A DNA stretch of 64,000 nucleotides from Albula goreensis (GCA_022829145.1 CM040741.1:60376547-60440546); one strand, 5' to 3'. Counted from the first letter of the stretch, positions 23,101-37,500 are shown. Notes: generated from the letters alone by a model not told the origin. Numbers and translations: made by a program.

Positions 23101-26100
23101 GTCACCCCTAAAACTTTGCCCTGCATGGCTTGGACAAACCTCAGCATAGATGTACAGTTTCTGCATCTGCAGTTGTTTTAAGAGTTGGATTTTTAATAAA
23201 ACTCAAAGGTTTAGCGAAGGTCTGAATAACTACTGTATTTTGGTATTCGGTATGAATAGTGTCATTGTTGAAATGGAAGTTCTTGTAAAAAGAATAATGG
23301 TATTGTATAATATTGAGTGGAAGGAAGATGGTCTTTCTCCTTATTGCATCCAGTTCAAACACAGTCTATTCCTGTGATATTCAACTGCGCTGCTCTTGGG
23401 AGAACATCACTGTTTACCCTGGCATATGGAGAGTTTTAGCAGCATTGAGCTTATTTTTGTGCTGCTCCTCCTGACTGTCCAAGCCAGCTACCTTGGCTGA
23501 ACTGCCTTCAAATACACATCTTATCATATTACCATTTTTAGAGGAAGAGGCCATTTCCTCTTTTACCTCCATCTAGCCTCCAGCATGCATGCAGCAGTTT
23601 AGTTTCAAAGGATATAAGTGCCTCCTTAAATTTAATGTCAAGGTTTGTAAAATTCTACAACAGTTCCCTCAAGTCCACTTTTTTGTACCACAATTGTACT
23701 CAGCTGAGTGTTTTGTCCTTGTAAGCTGAACCTTTTTTATAAGACTATTGTTTTGCTCCAATGACTTTAATCATTGCATCAATGTATGACCGCTGTATTC
23801 AATTTTCAAATTGCTGAAAGTTTTGCGGCTTCCGCACAATTATACCAAGATTTATAGCTAACAATGGAGAATGTAAGAGTAGCCAGCAATTACATCTTAC
23901 GCAATGTCTTGAGTCCTCTCCTGTTTCAAGAAGGCTGAACAAGGCTTGTACTACATGATAACATAGATAAATTGGAGCGGAATCATATGGAAACAGGCTG
24001 TCCCACCAAGACCACCCTTCTTAGTTGACAGAAAAGTCAGGCTTCCATTTAGGGAAATGGGGTAAGATTGATTATTGCTGGATTAAACTGGAGCATTGCT
24101 GTATCTGCTACTGCCATATGGCACGCCATAGAGGAAAGTGCTGCTTCAATATTGGAAGTACATTAGCTTTCAGAACTTATCTGCGTTGGATGCCATGGAA
24201 GTATAGCAACATCATTGTTGAAACAGTTCCGCAAAACTGGTGTGGTTTGATGGTGAGGGAAGCTTGGTACAAAATATGCATATAAAACCCATTCCCATAG
24301 GGACAGCTGACTGAAAATACTCCCTCCCTCAGCAATGCTGCTTCTTGCAGCCTACAGGCCATAGTAAGCTCTGGCATGATTCAACAACAAACTGCGGAGC
24401 TTGTCACTGTACTGAAAACCTGTGTTTTAGCTGGAAAAGCAACACAGCAGGCCATGATTATAGTTCTTAATGGCGTATGCTTTGCTTGAGTGTATGCTTG
24501 ATGATGGAACAGGCTATGTTTTATGTCTGGAGTTTCGTAAAATAACAGCAACATTGCAATAAAAAAATTTGGACCAAGTCCTACATAGCTGATTAAATAT
24601 GACCAATCACCCTGTTATATTTAATCAGACTTGTATTCTTACAAGGCATTAGTTATTTTCAACAGATATCTTGATTATAAGTCATCACTGAGCATTGACA
24701 TAAAGCAGATATTCAGGCTGGTTTCTGTTGTACAAAGTGCTACAGAGCCAGAATTTTAAAAGTGGTTGCTCAATCCACAAATTAATTTTCTAGACCCTTT
24801 CTTTGTTTTGTCATCAACCAAATACTGGATAGAAAATACAAACTGGTGTGCAACCACTGTGAGAATTTGCCCTACCTCACATCTAATCCCTTCCAATTCC
24901 CGCAAAGCTGTTTACTGAATTCAGCAAGAGCGTTCCTGCCTCTGAGCTCTCTTTGGGAAAGTGGAATGTGAGAAACCGCGAGAGCTTTCTCAATGCCTCC
25001 CCAGGACTCCTCTAAAGCGCGAGTGCTCTAATCTCTGTGGGTTTCTTCCTGGTAAAAACATTTTGGATATATCATTCTGCAGCCAGAAAGTAGATGACAT
25101 CTCCAAGTCTGTCCTTTTTTTTCTGCAATTTGGCAGTCTGCTGCCTCCTTTGGAAAGCAGGCCCTGCCACACACAGGCCTGCTGGGGGTATATGCCTCTC
25201 TGAAAGCAATCTTTCATTTAGTTCTCACTGTCCCTGCTCCAAATGGGGGGTGAGATGACTGAGGCCCACTGCCTCCTGCATTCAATAAAAATGAAAAAAG
25301 TCCAAAAGTGTAAAAGTGCACCTAGTTTTATTCCAGAAAATGAGTATGTTGTGCAAAACATGAAGATATGTGTCTAAAAGTCATTTAATGTTTAAAATAA
25401 AACCAGGGTTTTTGTTTGAGGTGAAAGACTGATTTGTGTGCCTGCACGGCTAATCCAGCCAGACACAGATACTCGTTTGGACAGTCTTCAAAATCACACT
25501 GAGGAAATGTGTTGGTTTCCTCTTCCAAGACAGACCAGCATTTTTTCATCTGCTTCCCTCAATGACAAAACCATTGCTTGTGGTGTAGATGGTGAGTGAT
25601 TGTGAGTGGCTATTGTTTCACATGAACAGGATTGTTCCAATTATGCTTCACAAGATACCCTGTTTCTCTCCCAGCTGAAAATCCAGTGGACTGCCATTTG
25701 ACAAAAGATAATGGACTGCATTCAACATTTGTACTTGAGTTTGACTTATAAACACTATAAAATAGCTTTTTGCAATGCAACAGTTCACTTCAATACCACA
25801 AAGTCGATTCTGGGAATCTCAAAACCTGATAAAATATGTCATGAGGGAGAACTGAAATACTGTAGTACTGTACTGTAATACTTTGTAGTGTAGTCAAATA
25901 TTGACATAATCTAAAGCAGTTTATGGAAAATCCATACACTGTGGAAATGCATAGGAATATATATTTAAAAAAATCCAAACTTGTCTCTTGCAGCAGTGAA
26001 ACATATCAAAACAGGTATGGGTTTTTTGGGTCCTCATATACTGTGTTTGAGTCAGTTGTGATCTGGGAAAACGATAATATCTTATCATCCATAGATTAAT

Positions 26101-29100
26101 TCCCTTGTCTGTTGTAGTTCATTTCAGGACGTTATGTAAACGTTTTCAGATTACATACAGATTACAACGTTTCCCTAGGATTGCGGCCTATAATAGAGGC
26201 TTTAGGAATGATATGGTCGTGACATGCACAGCTACAAAAATGTTTTAACGCACATCCTCAGATGCCCACTGTCCCAGACGCTTGTTGACTACGTGACGTC
26301 AACAACGCTGATTTGGAAAGCAAAAGGGCTGAATGAAGGCTCAGGAGGGTGGGGGCTCTCAGGCTCCGGATGTACCCCACCCGACGGAGCAGAGACGCCA
26401 GCCTGGGTCCTGCTGGCTCGCTGTGTGAACAAAGCACAGGTGGGGCCCGTGTCCCTGAGGACCCTCGGCATAATGTAGGAACGGACATGGGCAGAAAATG
26501 ACGTTGTTGACCTTTCCAGGCTTGGAAGTGACCTTCAAATTATATTATAATTAAAATGTGGATTGATTTCAAGCAGACAAAGAAAAATACAATTGTAACA
26601 AACAAGCATAATTTTATCTTTTTTATAGTTATTGATTACTTCTGGATTTTGGAGGATGCGATTAATTTATGATTAGATTTAAACCAGTTATTTAACTTGT
26701 GGAATTATCATAACAGTTTAATTTATAATAGGGGCTGTGGTTACACCAAAAAATAACAGTAAAATATAACAAGTAGGAAATGTAAATTAAATGAATTACA
26801 GTATGGTTAAAATGTATCCACAATGGATGATGGACAGACTGTTTGCCCTTTGGGATAAAGATCTATTGTCACTGTTCTCAGCAGTCGATGCACACAACAA
26901 ACAGAGCTTAATTATAGACTCTGGTGCATCCACTGCTAAATTAACAATTGAAGCAAACAGTTATTTTTCCCAATGGCAGGATTTTAGCAACATGTCAATG
27001 TTTAATTCTGTTTTCTCTGACAAAATTTATTATTTTACTTATTATAATTACTGTTTTAACATTTCAACATTTATAATGGTTAAAGGGCTTACCATAGAGG
27101 GCCTTTTATTAGCTTCCAGTCACAACGGTAGGGTTTTTCTACATTTTTTAGGTAATTTTGGTGTTTTTCACATGTACAAACAAAAGTAACATTTTCAGAA
27201 ATTAAAAGTGCTGCTGTACATTTTTCCACCTGCACACTAAAACAGGTGATTTAATTAAACATCTCATCTACCTGGCTCAAGAGTTGTTGTAATTACAACC
27301 AGCTGGCTTATTGCATGGATGGAATAAATATGTGGTTGTACTTTTACTTTCTGTTGCAATAGTTTTCCGCCTCTGAAATGGAATACCTGTAAAGTTTCAC
27401 AGAGGGTGAAAGCAATCCCAGTAAACCAGGTTACGCTCTCTGTAATTAGCCATGACATGGGATTCACACCTGCTCTTAAATCCTTAGTCATCTTTAATTG
27501 TGCTTTCTCTTAAACATGCATGACAATATCCAAGACCTCTCTAAATCCATAACTCACTTTATGTCCACATATATACTCTTCAATGGTGCTTTGAGAGTGA
27601 ATTTCGTATCTCAGCACCATTCACTGTGGAGTCCTTTTTATATGTGGAAGCAAATGGTATTTTGGTTTTCTGTGTTTCATGCAGCTCAGCAATGGAAGAG
27701 GCGCTGGCCTTTCCACAGCTATTTGACTATAAAATTTTAGTGCAGTCTTGAATATAAACTTGACAAGAAAATGACAAGATGCAGGCCTATGATTGAATGC
27801 TGACAGCTTTGGCCTAAACTATAATATGTTATTCACTGGTTTTCATGTGTGGGCATTTTTTTTATATTCTCATAAGTATTTTCTCATAAGTACTATTGTC
27901 ATTAGTATGTATACATTTTCATTATTGCTGATGAAAACACTAAAACAGCTCCTTCAGAAGTGACACTGCCACAAGGGGTCACAGTGTACTGAAGGTTCTG
28001 GCCATGTTTTCAGTCAGGTTTAGTGATCCTTTTGATGTTTGCATTCTGCTAAATGCCATTTGTTGGGCTGTGTAAAGGTCATGCCTTGCTTTGGTTTTGT
28101 AAGCTTTCGACAGGTTTTCTTAGATGTAACTGTGTGTTTCTCAGGTAGGAAGGGCCCCATGCCTGAGCTGAGCAGAGCCTGGGCTGCACTGTGGTGAATA
28201 AAACTGGAGTGCTGAAGCTTATGGTTTTTACCACTTCCTTTGATGTCATTTCATGCTTCTAAAATTTGGTTAGTCCTGCCTGGCCTTACCCTTTTGGGGA
28301 TTTGAATTCAGTCAGATTTGTCCTTACCTTTGACTAATAAATAATGAAGTGGACTTCATATCTTTACATCTTTTATCTCTATTAAAACTAAAATTAAGTT
28401 AGTTTTAATCAAGCTGCTAAACAATGTTAGTGAAGAGATGCAGGCTAGAGGTACAAGAACTTGATCTCGCTCATAATATTTTAGTATAAAAACGATGCTT
28501 CTGTAATTCAATGACTTAATACCACAGTCTTTTAAAGTTTACTTGTAAATGAGTACCTGTTTACGGTATTATTCCATGGCCAGTTGCTCTCTTTAACTCC
28601 TTCATGTTGTAAGGCTCCTACAGAAGGACTGATTTCAGAGTTGAAAATTATTATAGAGTTTATTATTCATTGTGAATAATAAAACATACTGGTAATAGGT
28701 ACAGTAAGAACTGTTTTTCCAATGTATTAATATGTAATAAATCAGTAAATAAATATATATAATGCATCAAATAAAAATATAGCACTAAATTTCAATAGTT
28801 AAATCACTATTTCATTAATTTGTAAATGTCTATCAGATTTTTTGGTAATGCGTTTTAATTTCCTACAATGCATAATCATTCAAATGCTTAGTCATAGCTG
28901 TCATAGGAAGACATGTTCTTGTGTTGAGTCAAGAGCTCAACAGCAACCAGAATGCAGCTGTGTTTTCCCCCTATGCTTAAGTATGAAATCAAGAAATATG
29001 CACATGACTCATATTTAAAAACTCATGCCGTGCAGTGAAGGATGGTGACTGAGTCTGAGATGTTAATTGATGTTTTATTTATGATAGATGTTTCCTACCA

Positions 29101-29871
29101 GCAACACCAGGGTGCTTACAAGTACTTAAGAACTGGAGCCAGAGTGACTCCAACAAGTCTATAAAGATCAAACAAAAGACTGGATTCCGAACATGTAAAA
29201 AAATTTGGATCAAAGAGAATGACTTGTACTGGATTCTCAACGTGTCACAGCAGCAGGTAGCAACACCAACTAATTCTGATCAAAAACAACGTGTTACTAA
29301 CTGTCTTTCAGGCTTGCCTGTTGAATAGCTTCCATGTATGATCAGATGATTTATAGTATTTTTACATACTTAAATTCACTGAATGTTTTGCGTTAAGTCT
29401 CTCATTTGCACTTTGTATCCGGGAGGGGGAAAGGTAAATGTTTGCAAATATTATACATGTTCATTGCCTGTTGTCTGTATCCTCCTCAATTCCTCAAGGA
29501 ATCATATAAGTAGAGATTTTAAGAATGAAAAACTACATTCCAGTAAGCAATTTGGCATTGCAGAAACATTAACTTTTTGTATGAATTGTTTAATAAAAAT
29601 ACATCTGGACAGAGGAAAAAAAATGAAAAAGGAAGGCTTATTCATGAAAAATGAGACTAATTATTTGGACAAACCAATTAATCTGAGTCTGTTTTTTGAT
29701 TGAAATAACAATTCAGTTTTGTTTTATTGCTTAAACAAGCTTTGCTTGTTTTGCCCCTGAAGTGCGCTGTTTGCCAGACTCTGGTGTATTTTCCAGAGAG
29801 ACTTTATCTTTGGTGGCAATGCTTGTTTTCCTGTGTGGATGCTCAGCCGCAGACAGGGATGCCATTCAGAC

Positions 29872-29872
<1 letters not shown>

Positions 29873-29902
<30 letters not shown>
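29873..29902. repeat. (TC)n microsatellite
   Basis: An uninterrupted run of 15 TC units. Confidence 0.95.
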
Positions 29903-29905
<3 letters not shown>

Positions 29906-32559
29906 CCCTGTCTCCTGAACAAGGGACGCTTCTGCTCAGCAGCCTTTTTGTTCCAGGAAAAAGGAAAGGCTTTCTCCCTTTCCTACTCACTTTCCAGCCC
30001 AACATAATGAGATAAAAATAGCCCCAATGTGAGCACACTGTAAAGAGATTTGTTTATCCTCGGTTTTTACATGGGATGTTTTGAATGGTTGAAAATGTAC
30101 CATGTCTAGTTTGTGGGATTTTTCAGTACAGTGTTCATTCTTCCTCTTTCTGTTTTATTTTTAGCTGCACAGATTGTCCCCCGAACACTATCCCAAAGTT
30201 GCCACTTCACAAACACTCTTCCCGTCAACACTGCCATTTCCAGCGTTCACGCAATCACATTCCCCTCTCATCAGGACAGTGCTGTCTCCAGGGGAAGGGT
30301 GGGGGTGAGAAGTGTTGGGTATATTTTTAAAGCACTCTCCATGGCTTCACATTCCTCCTAAATCTTTTCGGGCCATTTGGACAGGACAAGGCCTGTGCCC
30401 TATCTGTCTACGAAACCTTCCAGCAATTATGTCGTTTTCCTCGGTGGTTCCGACCTCAGTTCCTTAAGAATATTGTTTCTCAGTGCTTGTTTTGCTTAAT
30501 TCTAACTTTCTCACTCTTCTGCTGACTAATTACTTCTGCGTGCATAGTTGTTGGGCTCCACCTTCTAAATATAATGTATTGTGTGTTTCTTTTCACTGTA
30601 ATTATGCTCATTGAGTCAGGGTAAGATTCAGCCAGCACTCAGGTTAGTCTGCATTTAAGATTAGGCACTGTGATTGCTGTTTGATTTATGGAGGGCATTG
30701 GGCAAATGAATAGGTCTTGTTTTTCAGTCAAATGGGAAATGGTTACAAAACGCAGGTGAAATTTCATGAAGATCCGTGTACATCTTAGAAAGGCTTGTGG
30801 CACTGGTACATTAAATCAGCTTCAAATAATGCAATGGGTCTAACATTCATTTTTTTTGTATGGTAATTTCAGGATAATGAACTGATTTGTTTGCTCAGTA
30901 AATGAAAAGCATATTCTGAACTGGTGGGCATTCTGAGACCTTAAGTGGTCTTTCCCAGCCCAAAAATAAATAGAGTGAGTTCAGGCTCAGAAAGGCAGGA
31001 GAGCCAAAATGTAGCTTTTCCCTGCTGACCCAGGGGGGCAGATCAGCATCCTGGGAACGAGAGGGGGGGGGCTGTCTCCGGTTGGCCCAGAGTCAGAGAG
31101 GAACTGACTGACGCTCTGTGATTGCTGGCACTGTGGATGCTAGTGAAGAACATGTTTGTGCAGCTGGAGTGGACAGTAGGGCCAGAGAGTGTCCTGGGCA
31201 GTAGGGGTGAGCAGTGGTATAGAGTTACTGTCTAAGTCAGACTTTCTTTGGTATTGCTTCCCAGATACTATCTGTCTTAGGCTCCAAAGCATCAGTGTTA
31301 AACCTCACTTGACTCATTCTGTCATGTGGCAGATATATATCACATCTTGTGGTTTGAAAATTGTGTAGCACACTGATCCAAGTCTGGAATCTGATGTTTT
31401 AGTTAAACCAAAATCATTGTGGCTGTAAAAGTCCAAATTTCTGACTTCCTCCTAAAATGATTTCTCATAAGCTGTTAAGTACTTTCTTGCATATACTATA
31501 GCATTGACTATCTCATAATAAAGTTAGTGTGCAGATATGGGGGAATTGCTTTTCCAACTAGCCCAGTAAACTCCTACAACACAACTCTGTTTCTGTCTTA
31601 AAAGTATTTTAGAGTAATTTCAGGAAGGAAGTGAATAATGAGTGGATCCTTCAGGTACAGTTTACCATATCTGTTCTTATCGGTGCAGACAGGCTGCAGT
31701 TTTTGCCCTTCCCACTTACGGGGCACCACTTTACTTCTGCCAAGCCTGTTTCTTGTGCGAAACCCTTGCAGGGAGACATGGGTGGGCCTTGGGACATGCT
31801 GGTTACATGTGTTGTAGTCTGTCAGTGGGCTTGTCTGGACAAGGGCTGCTGCAGTTGGTGCTGGCACAGCTGCTTCATGGCTCAGCTGTCAATTTGGGGC
31901 TCAGCCCTAAAAACAGAGTATGCGGCTTATTAAATCACAACTCTCTAGCACTGAGCCGATGGGGTGCATCCATTTTAGCACGAAGAGCCATTTTGCCAGT
32001 TAACCATCAATCAGCAGATGGTGAATAGAGGGTGGAAATATTGATCACTGAAAATTAGATGGCCAGAGTAAACACTATTTATGAAAATAGGGGCATTTAT
32101 GACCAACGAAGCAGAGTATGGCACAATATCAATTCAATTTGGAAAATTTGTCAAGCACATCTTTGGCACATTTTCTGTAATGTTTCACTTTGGTTCAACC
32201 CCATAACATCCCTATACCCTCTTGAACCCAGTCACTGCTCTTTCCAAAACCAATTTGCCAAGTAACTGTGAAAAGCAGTGACCTTCATTTTTTCCCATGA
32301 GACCCCAATCTTTTAGAGTAATGGGAGAGGCGGCAGAGGCTATGCACGGAGGAGTGTTTACTTGACTGGGGCGGATTAGACTGATTGCTGTGATGTTAAT
32401 GGCAGGAAATGCTGTTTATGCTGGACAGAGATGGGGGGGGGGAGGTGGGTGGAGATGATGGATGGCCAGTGTCTCTTGGAGAAGCCGCTCAATGCAACGT
32501 CAGCCTTTTCTCTTGTACCTCCCTGCCAAATGGACCATGGGGGTGGTTTGGGGGAGGAG

Positions 32560-32760
32560 GGTGGGAGGGGGAATGCAGCGCAAATATTGACTCCACACTA
32601 GCGGCGGGGTCTCTGGGAGGCTCGAGCGCAGCACGGGCTAGAGCGATGGTGACGGTCGGCGGCCTGGATGTTGAAGAGGAACGCCAGCTGCAGCCAAACA
32701 AAAGGACCAGTGCTTGCACCGGGACCGCCCCCTCGCTTGTCTCGTTCGTCTTTGAGACTG
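32560..32760. other. CpG-rich patch
   Basis: CpG dinucleotides are dense here (for example gcggcggggtctc, ctcgagcgcagcacg, gatggtgacggtcggcgg) compared with AT-rich surroundings. It could be a small CpG island or an enhancer, or leftover coding sequence. A plus-strand open frame from 32409 runs through it, but its translation matches nothing I know. Confidence 0.35.
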
Positions 32761-33745
32761 TGCTGTTTTGTCTCTGCGTGAGTCTATTGCATGACATGAT
32801 GCTAAAACCGCTGGCCCCCACCCCCCCTTCCCCCTCAATAGCTTTTTTGTACCATTAGCCAGCTTGTTTGTTGATAAGGGCTACTTGACAGAGCACTCCT
32901 TTACAATGGAAGGTCTGTATCTGTCTTACTTGTCTCATAACGAGCGGCACCATTGCTTATTGCCAGTTTTTGTCCTCATCATTGTGTCAGCTCTGCCCTG
33001 CAGGAAGCACAAAATGTGATGCTTTGGTAAAGTATGGTGCTACAAGGGCAACAGGCACAACCCAATCAAACAAACTTTAAAGATATATGCTGTTCTATTA
33101 TAGAGTAAAAAGTATACTGGCCAAAATACATCTGGCTGTCTCCAATAATGAGCAAAGAAACATGGTCAGACTTATTGCTAATTAAAATCTGTTTTGATTA
33201 AATTGCATATTCACTAAAGGACACTAAGTGCATGTAATTGGGTTCCAGCCACAGTCTTTATTTCAACAAAAGAGGCAATCACCAGAAAGCTATTTGGCTG
33301 GGTGAAAAAGCAGGTATTGCACTGTGAAAGCTAGCTTGATAGATAATGATAGACGCATACTGTTGTTGCTGTATGCTCCTTTTTTTCTTTTATACTGACT
33401 TGTGGGTCATTATAATACCATCCATTTTTTCCCGATTACCAAGAAATATAGCAAAATTCTTCCAGCTAGCTCATTGCAGTTAATTAGCATTAATATATTA
33501 ACAAATCTATAGGTTCGTTGTCATTCTCAAAGTTGTGTTAGCCTGCAAGGTGGTACGGTTTCCATAAAAACATTAATTACATGAGTAGGCAAGCCCCCGG
33601 TAGCTACAGTGTATGGTTTCTATTAGCTGTTTTCAGGTAGCCCCTGTTTATCTTGATCATTTTTTTCCAACGGAAAGTTTGTGTCTTACTAACCCCACGC
33701 ACTGACCTTTTAGCAAAACAATTACGTTTGTTCTTCCCACTGCAG

Positions 33746-33896
33746 AACAAAGTTGAGGACAAAAGAGTACAATGTGCCCTGCCTTTCAATAATTTTCACC
33801 TAGATCAGCAAGAAATCAGGCAGAGGTCTGCGTGGGAAAAAATACAAAAACAGCATTATGTTTTAAGTCATATTCAAGGAAAGAGTGCAGTCCAAG
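33746..33896 (+). pseudogene. Exon-like open block, origin uncertain
   Basis: A strong acceptor (gttcttcccactgcag) and a donor (AAG then gtatca) bracket 151 nt with an uninterrupted frame. Its position would fit the MTREX exon carrying FNGLFNDLSAEQAT, and the block reads FNNFHLDQQEIRQ, but the similarity is too thin to assign. It may be a chance exon-like block. Confidence 0.25.
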
Positions 33897-34171
33897 GTAT
33901 CAGCATGTAAACCAAGTTCTGCAGTTGTATTTTATTGCTCCGTTACAAGCTCGGTTTGAAATTTGTCCCAATTGTTGGACTTGCCAATCCTTGTGGCAAG
34001 CAAACCTGCAGGTATTCTTTTTAATGTACGGCTCAAACATATTTTGGGAATAAAGTTCAACCTTGCTCATAAGTCCAGGCAGGTTTTTTAACATTAATTG
34101 GCCCCAGACGTGTATTGAAGAGCACTGACTTGATTTACTTCTCTCTCTCCCTCTTTCTTTAACCCTGGCAG

Positions 34172-34217
34172 GATGCCAAGCATGAACAGCTGGCTTCACC
34201 GCTGGCAGGACATGCAG
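34172..34217 (+). pseudogene. mtrex: mtrex relic exon (EQLAGPLRQMQ segment)
   Basis: After an acceptor (aaccctggcag) the plus strand reads gatgccaagcatgaacag, ctggcttcaccgctgg and caggacatgcag before a gtaaac donor. MTREX here encodes EMPKLTEQLAGPLRQMQ; the codons for EMPK, EQLA, PL and QMQ line up at nucleotide level, but small losses near position 34182 and after the CTG break the frame. Only the 3' part of the ancestral exon seems to remain. Confidence 0.6.
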
Positions 34218-34423
34218 GTAAACTGAACATGACAGGGACGTGTCAGCAGTCAGAAGTGATCTGTGTGCTACAACTAGTGTGTACACAAACAGACAAGTTC
34301 CCAGTGCCAAGTTAATTTTACACCCTGTATCCAAGCCCTAAAGATCACACCCATCTGTTTCTTTAGGTGTATCTCAGTAGGCTCGTCATTTGTTTTTGAA
34401 CTTTTGCTGCCTTTATTCATAGA

Positions 34424-34505
<82 letters not shown>

Positions 34506-37500
34506 ATGGCATAATGTATTTTTCATGTGGAGTTATGCAAGCTTCCAGTCCTGTTTTCTTGGTATCCTCAAAGTGTTTTTCCAATTAATGTTTGGTGAAA
34601 TGCCTAGATTCAAGAATGCACTGAAAGAGCTGCCAAGGTGTAGGCAGAGGCCAACCTAGAGGTAGGAGAAGAGACATATTTTAGTTCCCTCCCACCCCCA
34701 ACGTTTGTGGTCTACACTTGTTCCAACGTGTTCATGTTCTTGTCAAATAAGCAAGATGGCCAAGTTTTAAATGGTAAGGTTTTCTATTGTAACTGCATGC
34801 CAGTTTTTTAGGCACAGAGAAATCATATTCATTTATGGTATGGAATATTGCCATGGAGGACTTATGTAAATTTTTAACCTCCTAAAAGCGAAAGCGAACA
34901 CTAGCAGTGTTTTGTAACGATGTGGTTCTTTTAAAAGGAGCGCCGACCTTCACTCTCATGATGTTTCTAAATATATGAGTCAGGTTACGTGACCTCTTTT
35001 TGATGCATTAAGGGAAATCAATCCCTGCCGTATCATTCTTTTTTTTTTTAAGTGGATTCATCTATTGATTTACCCTTTCAGAAAATAATTTTGCTGTCAG
35101 AGCTTACTGCCAGCAAATGCTTTTCCTTCACCACCAGTCTCCACATGGTCTTTTCTGGCACTGACTGATCCTCCCATTTCTTGATGTTATTCTTTTATAA
35201 CTGTCCATAGTCAGGATTCATGGTGCCATGGATTTGACCGTCAAGGTTAGTTCTGCGGCTGATTCAATTAAAAGCACTCATTATCCAAAGCTAACGACGT
35301 CCTGACCCTCAGGGTCAATTGCTTTCTGTTGCTTTTTCAAAGATCATTATTTTTACAGTGAAATATTTTCACTAATTGAGAGGGGGAAAGGGTAACATTT
35401 CACAATGGGGTGAGAGAATGGGGGGTCCATATGGAGGTCCCTATCGACCTACATTGACCAAAAGTATGAAAGTGCCTTAAAAAGGGGTGAGATGGAATTA
35501 TGGCCATATTTTTGAATGTATACCACCTGTGTATTATCTTGGCTGTAAACAAAATGAATTAAAGCTAAAACACTGAGCATAGTGTGGGATAATTTAAGGT
35601 CACAGCAGGGGTCCATCCTGGGAGATATCCTTTACAATGTTTGAAAATAGGGTTTTCTATTCTTACAGTTGTTCTTCTTACAGTTGTTTCCTATTTGCAT
35701 TATTTAAATAATCTATAAGTAGAAATCTACAATTGCATGGTGCAATTTATGTACCTCCAGCTGAACTGAAATTCCAAATTAAACTTATATGTATCTGTAT
35801 ATATGTGGCCTTTTTTGAAAAGAAGCCTTATTTGAAAAGGGGTTAATCTACTCTACTCACAAGTTATGCTCTGTCTCACAAGTTATATATTTTGATTATG
35901 CAACAAACCAACACATGTTGTTTACTGTTTACAACAGTTGGCTGTGGCCGGTAGAGCAGTTTTCACTTGCTAGTTGGTGGTTGGAGATATTTTCTTACTC
36001 ACATAAATTATGTAGTTTAAGTGCTTAATGGAAACTGGGCACTTGATTTACATTTCCCCTCATAAGACTTTCAGTTCAGACTGAAGAGCTTAATTTATTG
36101 TGAAATACTGGTTTCTACAGAAAAGAGGTTATATTAGTACAAAAGAGATTATATTGGTCACTGAAGATTCTGTTCTTGAAAAAAAAAAAGAAAATATTGG
36201 TTATTCTAACCTAGAAACAATATCTGCTCTTTGTTGATGTTCTGATCTTGGTGTCTCTATAATGTCACAGAGCCTCTGGTCATTCTTACTGGCTAGAGAC
36301 CACACTGAAGCATGAGCAGACTTGAATTTCCAGCACCAGCACACATGTAATCTCTGGCAAAGCTAAAAGGTTGTTATCAAGGGCTTAGCCATCTTAGAGT
36401 TAGTTATTTTCTGCTGGCAGGTGTCTTGAACTTTAATCTAATATGGGGCCCTGTGTTTCACCCTACGCATGCATCATGAAGATTGATCATCTTGTTTAAA
36501 TGCAGCTGGGCACTGGCGCTGCTTTTGTAAAATATTACGAAGTCATTATTAAAAAAATGTTGAATTGAACCGATCCCTTGATATTAGCAATCCTGAAAGT
36601 CAAAAATGAGCTTGATTTGGCCAATTTCCTTTGCATTAGCACATGCAGCAAACTGTGTGTCTAAAATGTAATGAAGGGAAAAATCAGAGAAAAAGTGAAA
36701 TAATGTGTATTTAGCCTTATTGCTTTGGTTGCCAAGAAACATAGATGAGGTTAAGCAACAATATCAATCTTAATAGAGAGGTAAATTAAACTTTTGTCAA
36801 GAATGAAGTGGTTCTGGTTACTTTACATTGATCCAACCAGATCTAATATATGGACCGTTTCAACAGCTAGATTGAAAATCTTGCACATCTAGATTGCAAA
36901 ATGCCCCATTTGAAAAAACTTGAGATTCAAACTACCATATCTGTAGGAAGGAAGTTAGCAATTTCTTACGTCCTGTAAGGATAGGGCCAAAAGGTTGGCT
37001 AACTTTATTTCTGCTGCTGGAAAGTCGACCCATTCCTAACAAGAAGTGACATGGAGATATCAGATTCAGTGATGCACTTGGGTTACATACCACTGAGCTA
37101 GCTTCCCAGAACAGCATGATGTCAGAGAGCAGATTCACAAAATGTAGACCCTGTGGGAACAGATTTCTGGACATGGAAGAGATGGACCCCTCTATAAATC
37201 TATGCTACTACAGACCAGGGATATGGAGTATGAGACTGGTTTACCAGTTTAGCTGGAAAACTTTGGCCAATTTGCCAAAGTATAAGTATTTCAGAGGTGG
37301 TTTTATTTCATGGCCAGATATTCATTAACAGTTATCGTGTATTTCTAACATAATTAATTGATTAAAAGTTAGTTTGGTTTAATCTCTAAGATAAGAGCCT
37401 GTTTAAACTCTGTGATGCATATATTCACCAAATTAACTCAGATAATGTGTGAATCTGCTTTGTAGTACATCCTGTAGCGCTCTCAAAATAATTGTGACCT

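Larger units (their letters stand above)
18146..33745. other. Non-coding interval of the mtrex relic
   Basis: This 15.6-kb stretch holds no recognisable exon. It contains a truncated dispersed repeat (20010-20105), a short hairpin (24589-24628), a (TC)n microsatellite (29873-29902) and a CpG-rich patch (32560-32760). Open frames at 20705, 26791, 31642 and 32409 lack splice borders or similarity that would make them genes. Confidence 0.6.

Noticed and set aside
26791-27189. Plus-strand open frame of 132 codons
   Set aside because: The translation is low-complexity, rich in Phe, Tyr, Asn and Ser as expected of AT-rich non-coding DNA. It could be a conserved non-coding element, but that cannot be judged from one sequence.
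31642-32028. Plus-strand open frame of 128 codons
   Set aside because: No recognised domain, no splice borders and no start context; another frame and the opposite strand are also partly open.
32409-32858. Plus-strand open frame of 149 codons
   Set aside because: It is explained by local GC and G-run composition; noted only as part of the CpG-rich patch.
36121-36162. Two similar 20-bp units (aaaagaggttatattag and aaaagagattatattgg)
   Set aside because: Too short and imperfect to annotate as more than a minor local duplication.
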